DNA of 64,000 nt from Gammaproteobacteria bacterium (GTDB lineage: Bacteria > Pseudomonadota > Gammaproteobacteria > Pseudomonadales > Pseudohongiellaceae). The translations under genes were made by a program, and so were the position numbers. This document shows positions 33,839 to 43,903 of this stretch, piece after piece. How positions within the stretch are numbered: position 1 is the first letter of the stretch; each line of letters begins with the position of its first letter. Location of the stretch: contig PCCP01000101.1 of NCBI GenBank assembly GCA_002731775.1, positions 1 to 64,000 of the forward strand, in the 5' to 3' direction. A model generated the notes under the pieces. The model saw nothing but the letters and a program-made list of their open reading frames with translations, did no database searches and was not told the DNA's origin.

Positions 33839-35143
33839 TTAACAAACCTTTTCTAGCACACAGTAGAAGAATCCATCGGGGCCATTGTTTTTGCCAGACA
33901 GGAGCTGTCTTCCGAGGGAACATTCTACTCCCCAATCGGCCGTGATGCCCCGATATTTAGCGTTAGCAACGGATTGAAGGAATTGGTTAACACTGTCTTC
34001 GTTTTCCTGCCTGAGGATGGAACAAGTGGTGTAGAGGAGTAGCCCTCCCGGTTTTAGGGTGGGCCACAGTGTTCGCAAAAGTTGTTGTTGGCTGCTTACC
34101 AAGGATCCTATGTCATGTTCCGATCGCAGCAGCTTGATATCCGGATGTCTGCGTATCACACCGGTCGCGGAGCAGGGCGCGTCTAACAGGACCCGGTCAA
34201 ATTGCTCCCGATTCCACCAATCCCCAATTTGGGTGGCATCTGCCACGTATAGATCTGCCGTTAAGCCCAGCCTCAGCAGATTTTCTTCAATTCTCTCTAG
34301 TCTTTGGGCGCTTATATCCAGCGCCACACAGGATGCAAGTGCAGGCTCACTTTCGAGAATATGGCAGGTCTTTCCACCTGGCGCCGCACAGGCGTCCAGC
34401 ACCCGCATGCCGGGCGCCAACTGCAGCAGGCCAGGCACCAGTTGGGAGGCTTCGTCCTGCACGCTGAGCCAACCATCCTGCCACCCCGGCAGTTCGCCGA
34501 TGGACACTGGTGCGGCAAGATAAATCGCCGATTCGGCCAGGTTTCCCGCGGTGGCTTGAATTTTCGCCTCCGCCAACAGTCCAAGCATTTCATTTCTGGA
34601 TTTTTTTGCCAGATTTACCCGCAGAGTCATGGGTGGGCGTAAGTTATTGTTAGCTAGAATTTGCAGCGCCTGCCCGGGCCATTGTTGACTGACGGCCTTT
34701 AGCAGCCAGGCGGGATGGGACAGCAAGGCCAATTTATCGCTATCAGTTAGCGTTTGCTCTATCTCCTCTCTACGCCGGAGATAGTTTCTGAGCACAGCAT
34801 TTACCAGAGCCTTCGCCCAGGGCTTGCCCAGGCTCCGGGTCGCCGCTACCGCTTCATTGATGACCGCGTAATCTGGTACCGATAGTTCTCGAAGCTGGTA
34901 TAGCCCAACCAGCAGCAGGCATTTTAAGTCAGTTTCCTTCTTCTTGAGGGCTTTACTGAGCAGCGAATCGAGTATTATCTCGAGTAGGTGAAACCATCGG
35001 CAGCTGCCAAAGCAGGTTTCCTGAAGTAGAGTGTAGTCCGTTAGGTCCTTGTAATTGCTGAGCTGGGTTGTGAGGGAGCCCTTACCAGCAACAAGCTTGG
35101 AGAGGATGTTTGCCGCGATGGCACGACTGTTTGAGGCGCTCAT
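33839..35143 (-). CDS. rsmB: 16S rRNA (cytosine967-C5)-methyltransferase
   Basis: RsmB (Sun, Fmu) methylates C967 of 16S rRNA. An N-terminal NusB-like domain (about 1-140) is followed by a SAM-dependent methyltransferase domain. The SAM loop is DACAAPGGKTCHIL, and the two cysteines typical of m5C methyltransferases lie in DAPCSATGVIRRHPD and YTTCSILRQEN. At 434 residues it is normal. Its ATG overlaps the fmt stop (ATGA, 35140-35143), a sign of coupled translation. Confidence 0.97.
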   Translation of the reverse strand: MSASNSRAIAANILSKLVAGKGSLTTQLSNYKDLTDYTLLQETCFGSCRWFHLLEIILDSLLSKALKKKETDLKCLLLVGLYQLRELSVPDYAVINEAVAATRSLGKPWAKALVNAVLRNYLRRREEIEQTLTDSDKLALLSHPAWLLKAVSQQWPGQALQILANNNLRPPMTLRVNLAKKSRNEMLGLLAEAKIQATAGNLAESAIYLAAPVSIGELPGWQDGWLSVQDEASQLVPGLLQLAPGMRVLDACAAPGGKTCHILESEPALASCVALDISAQRLERIEENLLRLGLTADLYVADATQIGDWWNREQFDRVLLDAPCSATGVIRRHPDIKLLRSEHDIGSLVSSQQQLLRTLWPTLKPGGLLLYTTCSILRQENEDSVNQFLQSVANAKYRGITADWGVECSLGRQLLSGKNNGPDGFFYCVLEKVC

Positions 35144-36105
35144 GAACTGGTCGGCATCTCGGTGCCAAAAACATTTCCGGGGGCAAACAGCATAGGCCTG
35201 GAATTGAGTACGTTGGCGACGGCAGTTGCGCTTTTACCGGGTAATTGAATTCTAAAAATTTGAAGTAAGGATTCACTACAGGCGACGGTAAAAGAATCCT
35301 TTTGCGTCTCGACGATGGTGCCTGGTAGTGTCTCGCTGGTCCCTGCCAGTGGCTGTGCTTCCAGTATCCGCAGTCGCTGCCGCTCGAGAAAGGAATAGGC
35401 CGGACTCCTGCCGATGCCGACCCGCACCTGCCGGTCAATGGCGGTGGCCGTCGCAGACCAGTCTATCAACGCCTCAGACTTATGCAACTTGTCGGCATAA
35501 GTACTGCAGGCATTGTCCTGTGCCCGGGCCTGTTGCTGAAACCCCTCAATATCATCCACCACGCGAATCAGGGCGGTAGTTCCCGTATGCTCAAGCCTCG
35601 CTTCGACATCGAGCCGGGTATCGGCGGTCGCTATGCTGACTTTTTCCGTCAATAGTATGTCGCCGCTATCCAGGCCTGCATCCATCTGCATAATAGTGAT
35701 GCCGGTTTCCTCGTCGCCCGCCAGGATCGCGCGCTCGATCGGCGCTGCTCCTCGCCACCGGGGTAGCAGGGAAGCATGCACGTTGATGCAGCCATATTTC
35801 GGGATCTGCAAAATTAGCTCAGGAAGAATGAGCCCGTAAGCCACAACAATCAAAAGATCGGGGCGGAGCGACCGTAGCAGTTGCTGCTGCTCATCAGATT
35901 TCAGGCTCGGTGGTTGCAGCACCGGGATTTCGTGCTGCTCAGCCAGTTGCTTTACCGGGCTGGGCTGTAATTGTCTGCCACGACCGGAGGGGCGGTCCGG
36001 CTGTGTGTAGGCCGCTACTAATTCGTGTCGGGTTTCCAGCAGTGCCCTCAGGTGCGCGGCAGCGAAGGCAGGAGTTCCTGCAAAACAGAGGCGCATTTTT
36101 TGCAT
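35140..36105 (-). CDS. fmt: methionyl-tRNA formyltransferase
   Basis: Fmt formylates initiator Met-tRNA from 10-formyl-THF. The protein has RLCFAGTPAFAAAHL near the start, the catalytic-region segments NVHASLLPRWRGAAPIERAI and MDAGLDSGDIL, and a C-terminal tRNA-binding domain. I chose ATG 36105 (321 residues), which lies 13 bp after def; an upstream in-frame ATG at 36147 would overlap def and adds basic residues not seen in the family. The def-fmt-rsmB order is conserved. Confidence 0.97.
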   Translation of the reverse strand: MQKMRLCFAGTPAFAAAHLRALLETRHELVAAYTQPDRPSGRGRQLQPSPVKQLAEQHEIPVLQPPSLKSDEQQQLLRSLRPDLLIVVAYGLILPELILQIPKYGCINVHASLLPRWRGAAPIERAILAGDEETGITIMQMDAGLDSGDILLTEKVSIATADTRLDVEARLEHTGTTALIRVVDDIEGFQQQARAQDNACSTYADKLHKSEALIDWSATATAIDRQVRVGIGRSPAYSFLERQRLRILEAQPLAGTSETLPGTIVETQKDSFTVACSESLLQIFRIQLPGKSATAVANVLNSRPMLFAPGNVFGTEMPTSS

Positions 36106-36118
36106 CGAATTGGATTCC

Positions 36119-36625
36119 CTAAGCAGTTTTTTTGTGTTCTTTTTCAAGCTTGGCGCGAATACGCTGGCGCTTGAGAGTGCTCAAGTAATCTACGAAGAGC
36201 TTGCCATTGAGATGGTCAATCTCATGCTGGACGCAAATAGAAAGAATGCCATCTGCGGTGAGCTCGAATTCCTCTCCCTGACAGTCCTGGGCCCGGGCGC
36301 GGATAGTCTGGGGCCTGGACACGGTTTCGTAATATCCGGGTACGGACAAACAGCCCTCGTCATAATCGAATAGTTCCTCATTTATTACTTCAAAACCTGG
36401 ATTAATAAATACTTGAGGACTATCCTTATTCTCCGATACGTCTAATACCATAAGCCGCTTATGGATATTTACTTGAGTCGCAGCAAGGCCTATACCCTGG
36501 GCTGCGTACATTGTTTCAAGCATATCCGCGATCAAGACTTCGAGCCTGGCGTCGAAAACACTAACGGGGACTGCTATTTTCCTTAGCCTGGGGTCGGGAA
36601 ATTCCAGGATTTGTAGAATTGCCAT
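36119..36625 (-). CDS. def: peptide deformylase
   Basis: Def removes the N-formyl group from new proteins using a metal ion, usually iron. The three family motifs are GIGLAATQ (44-51), GCLSVPG (91-97, metal ligand Cys92) and QHEIDHLNG (133-141, metal ligands His134 and His138 with catalytic Glu135). Length is 168 residues. It is divergent from the LysM gene, with a 113-bp shared promoter gap. Confidence 0.98.
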   Translation of the reverse strand: MAILQILEFPDPRLRKIAVPVSVFDARLEVLIADMLETMYAAQGIGLAATQVNIHKRLMVLDVSENKDSPQVFINPGFEVINEELFDYDEGCLSVPGYYETVSRPQTIRARAQDCQGEEFELTADGILSICVQHEIDHLNGKLFVDYLSTLKRQRIRAKLEKEHKKTA

Positions 36626-36738
36626 AGTCTCGAATAACCTTTTGGTCCTGAAGATGTAAAGCCACAGACTGTGAGCTGCGCCTAGTGATAATTATACCGT
36701 ATTGCTACCATGTGCAGGCGCCTGAGTACGGAATTTTA

Positions 36739-37839
36739 ATGATGAAGAATGTGGGATCGAAGCGACTCCTGACCCTGATAAGCTTATGTGCAAGCATTTT
36801 GCTCGGGGCTGCGCCTGTCTATGGCCAGGACAAGCTCTTACACGACGAGTATGCGGACAGTTACACCGTGGCCGAAGGCGACACCCTGTGGAACATTGCC
36901 GGCCAGTTCTTGCAAGACCCCCAACGCTGGGAAGAGGTCTGGCAAGCGGACCCTTATCTGGATAACCCGGGCCTTATATATCCCGGAGATATTCTTAGAA
37001 TTGGCTTGGTAGGAGGCAATCCGCGAATTCTGGTACAGCGGGGCGACCGGTCGGAGGTGCGGCTGGGTCCTGAAATCCGGGTGCTTCCACTGGTGAGTGC
37101 GGTTCCCAAGATTCCACTGGAAGACATCGAAAACAGTTTCACCCAGAACCGTATCGTCGATCCAGCGATGATTGATGCGGCGCCCTATATCGTCAAGAAC
37201 CTTGGCAATAATCTTCTAATTGGCACCGGCGATGAGGTATATGCGCGTGGCCTTTGGCCGGATGGAACCGGCTCATTCGAAGTCTACAGGGAAGGTCGCA
37301 TGTTTTTTGATGACTCCGGGAAGGAGCAATTGGGCCAGGAGCTAGAGTATTTGGGCTTTGCGACCATCGTCGAAGACGCAGGACCGGGGTTGAGGCGGAT
37401 ATTGATAAACAGTAGCAGCAAGGAAATTCAAGCGGGTGACCGCTTACTGGTCAGGGCAGAGTCAAGTATAGGTTCCACCATTTTCCCATCCGAGCCGGAA
37501 ACACCGGTGAGCGGAATGATCATAGCTTTTCTTGGGGCATCATCCCTCGCCTCGCAGTTGGATACCGTCGTCATCGATCTGGGATTGGAGGATCAGCTGG
37601 AAGTTGGTAATATCTTGTCAATACAGCAGCCGGGCCCTCGAATCGTAGATGAAGTCGAGCGCAGACAGTTTAGCTTCAGGCAGCGAATCGCCACCATTTT
37701 CAATCAGGAACAATTACAACTACCCGGCAAGGTCATCGGCACCGTGCTGGTCTATAAAACCTTCGAGCTACTGAGCTACGCCCTCATTCTGAGCTCCCTG
37801 GAGCCGGCCCAACTCTATAACCCGGTAGTAAATCCCTGA
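36739..37839 (+). CDS. LysM-domain cell envelope protein
   Basis: The function is not known; family members lie between def and dprA in many gammaproteobacteria (as PA0020). I chose ATG 36739 because it gives a clean signal peptide (MMKNVGSKRLLTLISL, cleavage probably after APVYG near residue 29); an upstream ATG at 36685 would bury it. One LysM domain spans about 41-88 (SYTVAEGDTLWNIA to YPGDILRIG), which binds peptidoglycan. The remaining 270 or so residues are a conserved region of unknown role. Length is 366 residues. Confidence 0.88.
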   Translation: MMKNVGSKRLLTLISLCASILLGAAPVYGQDKLLHDEYADSYTVAEGDTLWNIAGQFLQDPQRWEEVWQADPYLDNPGLIYPGDILRIGLVGGNPRILVQRGDRSEVRLGPEIRVLPLVSAVPKIPLEDIENSFTQNRIVDPAMIDAAPYIVKNLGNNLLIGTGDEVYARGLWPDGTGSFEVYREGRMFFDDSGKEQLGQELEYLGFATIVEDAGPGLRRILINSSSKEIQAGDRLLVRAESSIGSTIFPSEPETPVSGMIIAFLGASSLASQLDTVVIDLGLEDQLEVGNILSIQQPGPRIVDEVERRQFSFRQRIATIFNQEQLQLPGKVIGTVLVYKTFELLSYALILSSLEPAQLYNPVVNP

Positions 37840-37884
37840 TCTGATTTTTTACCGTCACCAGATTCCATTGCTCAAGGACGAACT

Positions 37885-39024
37885 ATGGAAGCAACGATCA
37901 CCGCAGCCTATCTGCGGCTTTACCACTGTAAAGGCATTGGCCAGCTGCAGTTTTCCCGCCTGCTCAAGCAGGCAGGAAATATTAGCGCATTACTCGATTC
38001 CAGCGATGAATGGCTGCAGTCATTGGGCATGAACCCGGGCCAGATATCGCTGTTGCGACGCAGCCAGGGCTCTGCATCGATGGAGTCCAAACTCGAGGAA
38101 GATCTGTGCTGGCAACAGTCTCAGGGTAACGCCATCGTCGGCTACGAATCCGCAGACTACCCACCGCTGCTGAGAACTACAGACTTCCCGCCACCGCTGC
38201 TTTTTGCCGTTGGCGACGCCTCAGTTCTATCCGCCGCGGCCCTGGGAATTGTTGGCAGCCGTAAAGCCAGCGAATATGGAGGCCGTAATGCCTATTGGAT
38301 GGCGCACGAATTAAGCCACGCTGGCTTGCTGATCTGCAGCGGCATGGCAAAAGGCATAGATACCCAGGCGCATAAAGGGGCATTGGCGGCAAGCGGAGTA
38401 ACCGTCGCCGTGATGGGAACCGGAATAGATATTTGCTATCCGTCAGCCAATCGGAAACTGGCGGAGCAGATCGCCGTCAACGGGGTATTGATATCAGAAT
38501 TTCCCCTGGGGTCTCCGCCGCGTGCGAGCAAATTCCCGCAACGTAATCGAATAATCAGTGGCATGAGCCTGGGCACCCTGGTGGTAGAAGCCACGGCCCA
38601 CAGTGGTTCGCTAATTACTGCGCGGTTGGCAATGGAGGAGAATCGGGACGTGTTTGCCTTCCCCGGGTGCATATCCAGTCAGCTATCCCGCGGTTGTCAC
38701 CGGCTTATAAAAGAAGGGGCGAAATTGGTGGAGGAACCGGCAGACATACTTGAAGAACTGGGAATGAAAAGCAAGGCGGGAGAAAGCCGGGAGGCCACCA
38801 CTAATTCCACCGGGAAAAACCCTGACGCCGAAGCGCCATCGTTGAATGAGGACGAGGCCAGCATTATGCGTTTAATCGGCGGCAACAACTGCCTGATGCA
38901 GACCCTGCTCGATGGTTCGGGATTTAGCTTGCAGCAATTGAATGCACTGCTATTACACCTGGAGATGCTGGGACTGGTGAGGGCTGAAGGCGGCAGATTC
39001 AGCTGCACTAATCCAGCGCTATAA
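37885..39024 (+). CDS. dprA: DNA processing protein DprA
   Basis: DprA loads RecA on incoming single-stranded DNA during natural transformation, though it occurs widely in bacteria that are not known to be competent. The N-terminal SAM-like domain is followed by a Rossmann-like domain with [42 protein letters not shown] and [12 protein letters not shown] motifs. A C-terminal winged-helix domain covers about 315-379. At 379 residues it is normal. Confidence 0.97.
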   Translation: MEATITAAYLRLYHCKGIGQLQFSRLLKQAGNISALLDSSDEWLQSLGMNPGQISLLRRSQGSASMESKLEEDLCWQQSQGNAIVGYESADYPPLLRTTDFPPPLLFAVGDASVLSAAALGIVGSRKASEYGGRNAYWMAHELSHAGLLICSGMAKGIDTQAHKGALAASGVTVAVMGTGIDICYPSANRKLAEQIAVNGVLISEFPLGSPPRASKFPQRNRIISGMSLGTLVVEATAHSGSLITARLAMEENRDVFAFPGCISSQLSRGCHRLIKEGAKLVEEPADILEELGMKSKAGESREATTNSTGKNPDAEAPSLNEDEASIMRLIGGNNCLMQTLLDGSGFSLQQLNALLLHLEMLGLVRAEGGRFSCTNPAL

Positions 39025-39091
39025 GCCTTGCATAGCCGGTCGGACTGAGGTAGTTTCCCCGTTTTGCGAATTTACGCGGGACCTGATTGCC

Positions 39092-39592
39092 ATGACAAAA
39101 CCATTCGTCGCGATTCTTATGGGCTCTGAATCTGATCTCAGCACCATGCAGGCAGCGGGCGAGATATTCAAGCGACTGCAAATCGTCTATGAAATAAAAA
39201 TCACCTCGGCGCATCGCACGCCGGCTGCCACCGCGCAGTATGTAAGCGATGCCGAGTTCCGCGGCTGCCAGGTGTTTATAGCCGGCGCTGGATTGGCAGC
39301 ACATTTGGCAGGAGCTGTCGCCGCCCATACGCTAAAACCGGTGATTGGGGTTCCGATTGATTCTGGCCCGCTTAACGGCCTCGATGCCCTGCTATCGACA
39401 GTGCAAATGCCGGCCGGGATTCCCGTCGCAACTGTCGCTATCGGAAAAACCGGCGCAAAGAATGCAGCCTACCTGGCAGCCCAGATACTCTCTCTGGGCG
39501 ATACGGAACTGGCAACAAGAGTTGCCGCAGATCGAGTTGCCAGCGCAGAAAAAGTTCAATCCCAGGACCAGGCCTTAGAGGCAGGGCTCTGA
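39092..39592 (+). CDS. purE: N5-carboxyaminoimidazole ribonucleotide mutase (class I PurE)
   Basis: PurE rearranges N5-CAIR to CAIR in purine synthesis. The class I motifs [12 protein letters not shown] (about 9-20), SAHRTP (about 41-46) and [17 protein letters not shown] are present. Its 166 residues are normal. The partner purK usually follows purE, but here tsaC follows 14 bp later, so purK must be elsewhere if present. Confidence 0.97.
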   Translation: MTKPFVAILMGSESDLSTMQAAGEIFKRLQIVYEIKITSAHRTPAATAQYVSDAEFRGCQVFIAGAGLAAHLAGAVAAHTLKPVIGVPIDSGPLNGLDALLSTVQMPAGIPVATVAIGKTGAKNAAYLAAQILSLGDTELATRVAADRVASAEKVQSQDQALEAGL

Positions 39593-39606
39593 TTTCCAGG
39601 ATAATC

Positions 39607-40161
39607 GTGAACCGGCAGATCCTCCAGCAGGCTTGTGAAACCCTGGAAGCGGGAGGGCTGATTGCCTATCCCACCGAAGCGGTTTGGGGCTTGGGTTGTG
39701 ACCCCCAGAGCTATTCCGCGGTCAAACGAATTCTAGCCTTGAAAGGCAGATCCCAGGACAAAGGCCTGATACTTGTCGCCGCCGGAGTCCACCAATTGGG
39801 CAAACTCCTGGCTGGGCTCACGGCCCAACAACTCGGTCTTATTGAAGCAAGCTGGCCAGGACCGACAACATGGCTGATACCCGATCCGGCTAATCTGTTC
39901 CCGGACTGGATCAAGGGCAAACATCAATCCATCGCCATTCGAGTCAGCGCTCACCCATTGGTGCATGCCTTATGCGAGCATTTCGGAAGGCCCATCGTGT
40001 CGACGTCAGCAAATGCGGCAGGAAAGACGGCGATTCGAAGTAGGTCTGAACTTGAGGCCCAATTTGGGAGTAGTATTGACTATGTGGTTGCCGGCGATCT
40101 GGGCGTCGAGGCCCTACCCTCGGAAATTAGAGATTTGCTTAGCGGGTCTTTGATTCGATGA
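39607..40161 (+). CDS. tsaC: threonylcarbamoyl-AMP synthase
   Basis: TsaC (YrdC, RimN) makes threonylcarbamoyl-AMP for t6A37 modification of ANN-decoding tRNAs. The 184-residue single YrdC domain has the KR-S-T pattern in YPTEAVWGLGCDP, KRILALKGRSQDKGLILVAA and ISTSANAAG-type segments (PIVSTSANAAGK). It starts at GTG 39607. There is no SUA5 extension. It lies between purE and hemF, as part of a dprA-to-aroE cluster common in the group. Confidence 0.96.
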   Translation: MNRQILQQACETLEAGGLIAYPTEAVWGLGCDPQSYSAVKRILALKGRSQDKGLILVAAGVHQLGKLLAGLTAQQLGLIEASWPGPTTWLIPDPANLFPDWIKGKHQSIAIRVSAHPLVHALCEHFGRPIVSTSANAAGKTAIRSRSELEAQFGSSIDYVVAGDLGVEALPSEIRDLLSGSLIR

Positions 40162-40169
40162 ACAAATGA

Positions 40170-41120
<951 letters not shown>

Positions 41121-41150
41121 GCACCACAGCCGCACGAGGGATTCAAAGTC

Positions 41151-41960
41151 ATGTCTCAATATGCCGTTGTCGGCAACCCGGTCAAGCACAGCAAATCACC
41201 CCGTATTCACAGCCTGTTTGCCAGCCAAACCGGGATGGAGCTCGCATACACCGCTATCCAGCTAAAACCAGAAAACTTTGAGGCGGGGGTGCGAAAATTT
41301 TTTGCAGATGGCGGGGCCGGACTTAATGTCACTGTGCCGTTTAAAGAGAAGGCCTTCTTATTGGCAGATTCCTGTTCCGAAAGAGCACGCTTGGCGCAAG
41401 CAGTAAATACCCTCTGCGTCGATGGCGACGGCGCCCTGATTGGTGACAACACCGACGGCGTTGGCCTGGTGAGAGACATCAAGGGTAATCATCAGTTCGA
41501 AATTCGGCAGCGGCGGATTCTGCTGTTGGGTGCAGGCGGTGCGGTTCGTGGCGCACTCTCAGCCCTGGTGGCTGAAGACCCAGCCGAGATCACAATCGCG
41601 AACCGAACCCCTGGCAAGGCCCTGCAGTTAAAAGCCGAGTTTGGGCATCTGGCGGATCTCACCGCTGTTGGCTTTGGGGAGCTGGATGCTACGGCCTTCG
41701 ATCTGGTGATCAATGGCACTTCCTTAGGCCTGGAAGGCAAACTCCCGCCTATCAGCAAGGCGGTGATCTCATCTGCCTGCTGTTGCTATGACATGGTGTA
41801 TGCGGACAGTGATACCGTGTTTGTCAGATGGGCCAGGGACAATGGCGCCGTGCTTGCCCTCGATGGCCTTGGCATGCTGGTAGAACAAGCTGCCGAATCA
41901 TTCGCAATCTGGCATGGGCTGCGGCCACAGACGCTATCGGTAATCTCGCAACTCAGATAG
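41151..41960 (+). CDS. aroE: shikimate dehydrogenase (NADP+)
   Basis: AroE reduces 3-dehydroshikimate in the aromatic amino acid pathway. The catalytic Lys lies in NVTVPFKEKAF (about residue 65), the matching Asp in GDNTDGVGLV (about 102), and the NADP loop is GAGGAVRGALSAL with NRTPGKA after it. The 269-residue length is standard. It is the last gene of the rightward dprA-aroE run and converges on the cox cluster. Confidence 0.98.
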   Translation: MSQYAVVGNPVKHSKSPRIHSLFASQTGMELAYTAIQLKPENFEAGVRKFFADGGAGLNVTVPFKEKAFLLADSCSERARLAQAVNTLCVDGDGALIGDNTDGVGLVRDIKGNHQFEIRQRRILLLGAGGAVRGALSALVAEDPAEITIANRTPGKALQLKAEFGHLADLTAVGFGELDATAFDLVINGTSLGLEGKLPPISKAVISSACCCYDMVYADSDTVFVRWARDNGAVLALDGLGMLVEQAAESFAIWHGLRPQTLSVISQLR

Positions 41961-42070
41961 AACCGCGGTAGCCCTTGGCTGTGGGAATATTGCTGCAAAC
42001 CCTTCCCAGTATCAGCATAGTGCCTTATTTACAGCCAAAATTCTGGCAGTAAGCACGTACTTACGAGCGT

Positions 42071-42098
42071 AAAAAAAGGCTATCGTTACCAATAGCCC
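42071..42098 (-). terminator. intrinsic terminator of the cox operon
   Basis: On the minus strand a 6-bp stem GGCTAT / ATAGCC (42078-42083 and 42092-42097) with an 8-base loop is followed by seven T residues. It lies 22 bases past the stop of the last cox gene. Confidence 0.75.
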
Positions 42099-42119
42099 TT
42101 ACAATTTGCCAGAAGAAAC

Positions 42120-42503
42120 TCAGTGCTCTTCTTCTTCGTGTTCCGCTCCATGAATATCATCTGGCGAGAGAGCGACCGCGTTAGGGTCGTGCCCCATATA
42201 AAGGTACCTGGTGCCGCTGGTGTAATTGCCCTCGACCGCCATAAACACAATAAGCAGGAGCAAGACGGTTGGGGGGCCAAGAATAGTAAAGGCCAGCGCC
42301 AGGCGCTCCCAGAATACATGCATGAAGATAGCGATAATAAAGCCTGCCTTGAGGAACATAAAGAGGAGCACGAGGAACCAGCGCATGCCGCCCTGCACGT
42401 TGAAAAAATCAACCGCATAGGAACAGGCGCTGAGCACGAAAAGCAGAACCCAAATTTTGTAATATATCCCAAGAGGATGTTGTTGACCGGTATCAGATGA
42501 CAT
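42120..42503 (-). CDS. cytochrome c oxidase subunit IV-type protein
   Basis: The 127-residue protein has three hydrophobic helices (about 13-33, 41-62 and 70-92) and the segment FLVLLFMFLKAGFIIAIFMHVFWER, typical of the bacterial subunit IV (CoxD/CyoD-like) family that supports oxidase assembly. The tail is acidic and His-rich (GAEHEEEEH). It is the last gene of the cox cluster, 12 bp after the second subunit III gene, and is followed by an intrinsic terminator. Confidence 0.88.
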   Translation of the reverse strand: MSSDTGQQHPLGIYYKIWVLLFVLSACSYAVDFFNVQGGMRWFLVLLFMFLKAGFIIAIFMHVFWERLALAFTILGPPTVLLLLIVFMAVEGNYTSGTRYLYMGHDPNAVALSPDDIHGAEHEEEEH

Positions 42504-42515
42504 CTCTGTCTCCTC

Positions 42516-43196
42516 TTACAATAAGTAAAAAAATGCGAAAATGAATACCCAGACGAGATCCACGAAGTGCCAGTATAGACCGACGATTTCGACTATCTCG
42601 TAACCCTTCTCGTCGTAGTGACCTCGTTTCACCCTGAAGGCAACCCACAACAGGTAAATGACGCCAATGGAAACGTGGGCGCCGTGAAACCCCGTTATCA
42701 TGAAGAACACCGACCCGAATTGAGGTGCACCGAAGGGGTTGCCCCATGGCCGCACGCCTTCCTCGAGGATGAGTTTGCTCCACTCGAATGCCTGCATGCC
42801 CACAAACGAGGCACCGAATGCAGCAGTGACGCATATAAGCCAGAAGGTTTTCGCCTTGTCTTTCCTGTAGCCGAAGTTAACTGCAAGCGCCATGGTGCCG
42901 GAACTCGAAATCAGGATGAACGTCATGATTGCAATCAATATCAGCGGAATCGGATCGCCGCCAAATGACAGCGCAAAGATCTCACTCTGAACCGGCCAGG
43001 GCTCAGTCGTCGTCAGGCGGACATGGAGGTAGCCGGTGAGGAAGCAAGTGAAGATGAAGGTATCACTCACCAGAAATATCCACATCATCGCCTTGCCCCA
43101 GGGCACGTGATAGGTTTGCTTATCCGCAGACCAGTCGTCGGCGAGGCCGTCGAGACCGCCGTGTCTGACTAAATTATCTACTGCTGTTTCACTCAT
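42516..43196 (-). CDS. cytochrome c oxidase subunit III, second copy
   Basis: The 226-residue protein belongs to the heme-copper oxidase subunit III family. It has five or six membrane helices, including MMWIFLVSDTFIFTCFLTGY and the conserved FFMITGFHGAHVSIGVIYLLW and VGLYWHFVDLVWVFIF segments. It is shorter than the seven-helix mitochondrial type. It lies downstream of another subunit III gene in the same operon, with which it shares the fold but little visible sequence, so the two are not recent duplicates. Confidence 0.93.
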   Translation of the reverse strand: MSETAVDNLVRHGGLDGLADDWSADKQTYHVPWGKAMMWIFLVSDTFIFTCFLTGYLHVRLTTTEPWPVQSEIFALSFGGDPIPLILIAIMTFILISSSGTMALAVNFGYRKDKAKTFWLICVTAAFGASFVGMQAFEWSKLILEEGVRPWGNPFGAPQFGSVFFMITGFHGAHVSIGVIYLLWVAFRVKRGHYDEKGYEIVEIVGLYWHFVDLVWVFIFAFFYLL

Positions 43197-43288
43197 TCTT
43201 GTTTCCCGTAATTTCTAAAATTTTTCATAGGACCCTGGCTTTGATTTCCGAAGCTTGGCGACCAAACCCCCGCTCCGGTTTGAAAGCG

Positions 43289-43903
43289 TCAGGTATTAGA
43301 CAAGATTGCAAACATCACTAGCCAGACGATAAGCAAAAAGTGCCAATACAATGTACAAAGCGCAATGCTAAGACGCACGTCCTGAGGTTCGCCAAGAGAC
43401 AGCAATCGAATCAAACTCTTGCTCCAGACCCACAGCCCGCCGAGCAGATGCAGGGCGTGTAAGCCGGTCAGTAAGTAGAAGAAAGAATTCGCAGGATTGG
43501 AGGCGACGAAATAGCCCGCCGACTGCAGGCTATTCCAGGCCACAAGTTGCCCGGCGATAAACAGCACGGCGAATACCCCGGCGCCAACGAGCGCAGCCAT
43601 GAGGTACTTGCCCTGACCATTGCTGACAAGATTTCTTGCCCACTGAAACAAGATGCTACTGACAACCAGCAGGCCGGTATTCAGCCATAGCTGCGCCGGG
43701 TCAGACAGAGGGGTCCAATCCGGGAGTTCCATGCGCACGTAATAACTGACTGTCAACATGGAAAAAATAACCGACGCAACCACCAGGAAAATCACCAGCG
43801 CCACTTTTTCAGGGGCGGCATCGAACGATCCCTCGGGATTAAGTCCGCCAATTACACCCTTGGTCTCCCAGGGCTTTTCTGTGATGCGCTTGAACAGGCT
43901 CAC
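43289..43903 (-). CDS. cytochrome c oxidase subunit III family protein, first copy
   Basis: The 204-residue protein has about five membrane helices and the family segments FFYLLTGLHALHLLGGLWVW and CTLYWHFLLIVWLVMFAIL near its end, which mark subunit III. It begins at GTG 43903, which overlaps the ctaD stop by four bases (GTGA), so translation is coupled to subunit I. A second subunit III gene follows. It may replace the assembly gene ctaG, which usually stands in this position. Confidence 0.9.
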   Translation of the reverse strand: MSLFKRITEKPWETKGVIGGLNPEGSFDAAPEKVALVIFLVVASVIFSMLTVSYYVRMELPDWTPLSDPAQLWLNTGLLVVSSILFQWARNLVSNGQGKYLMAALVGAGVFAVLFIAGQLVAWNSLQSAGYFVASNPANSFFYLLTGLHALHLLGGLWVWSKSLIRLLSLGEPQDVRLSIALCTLYWHFLLIVWLVMFAILSNT

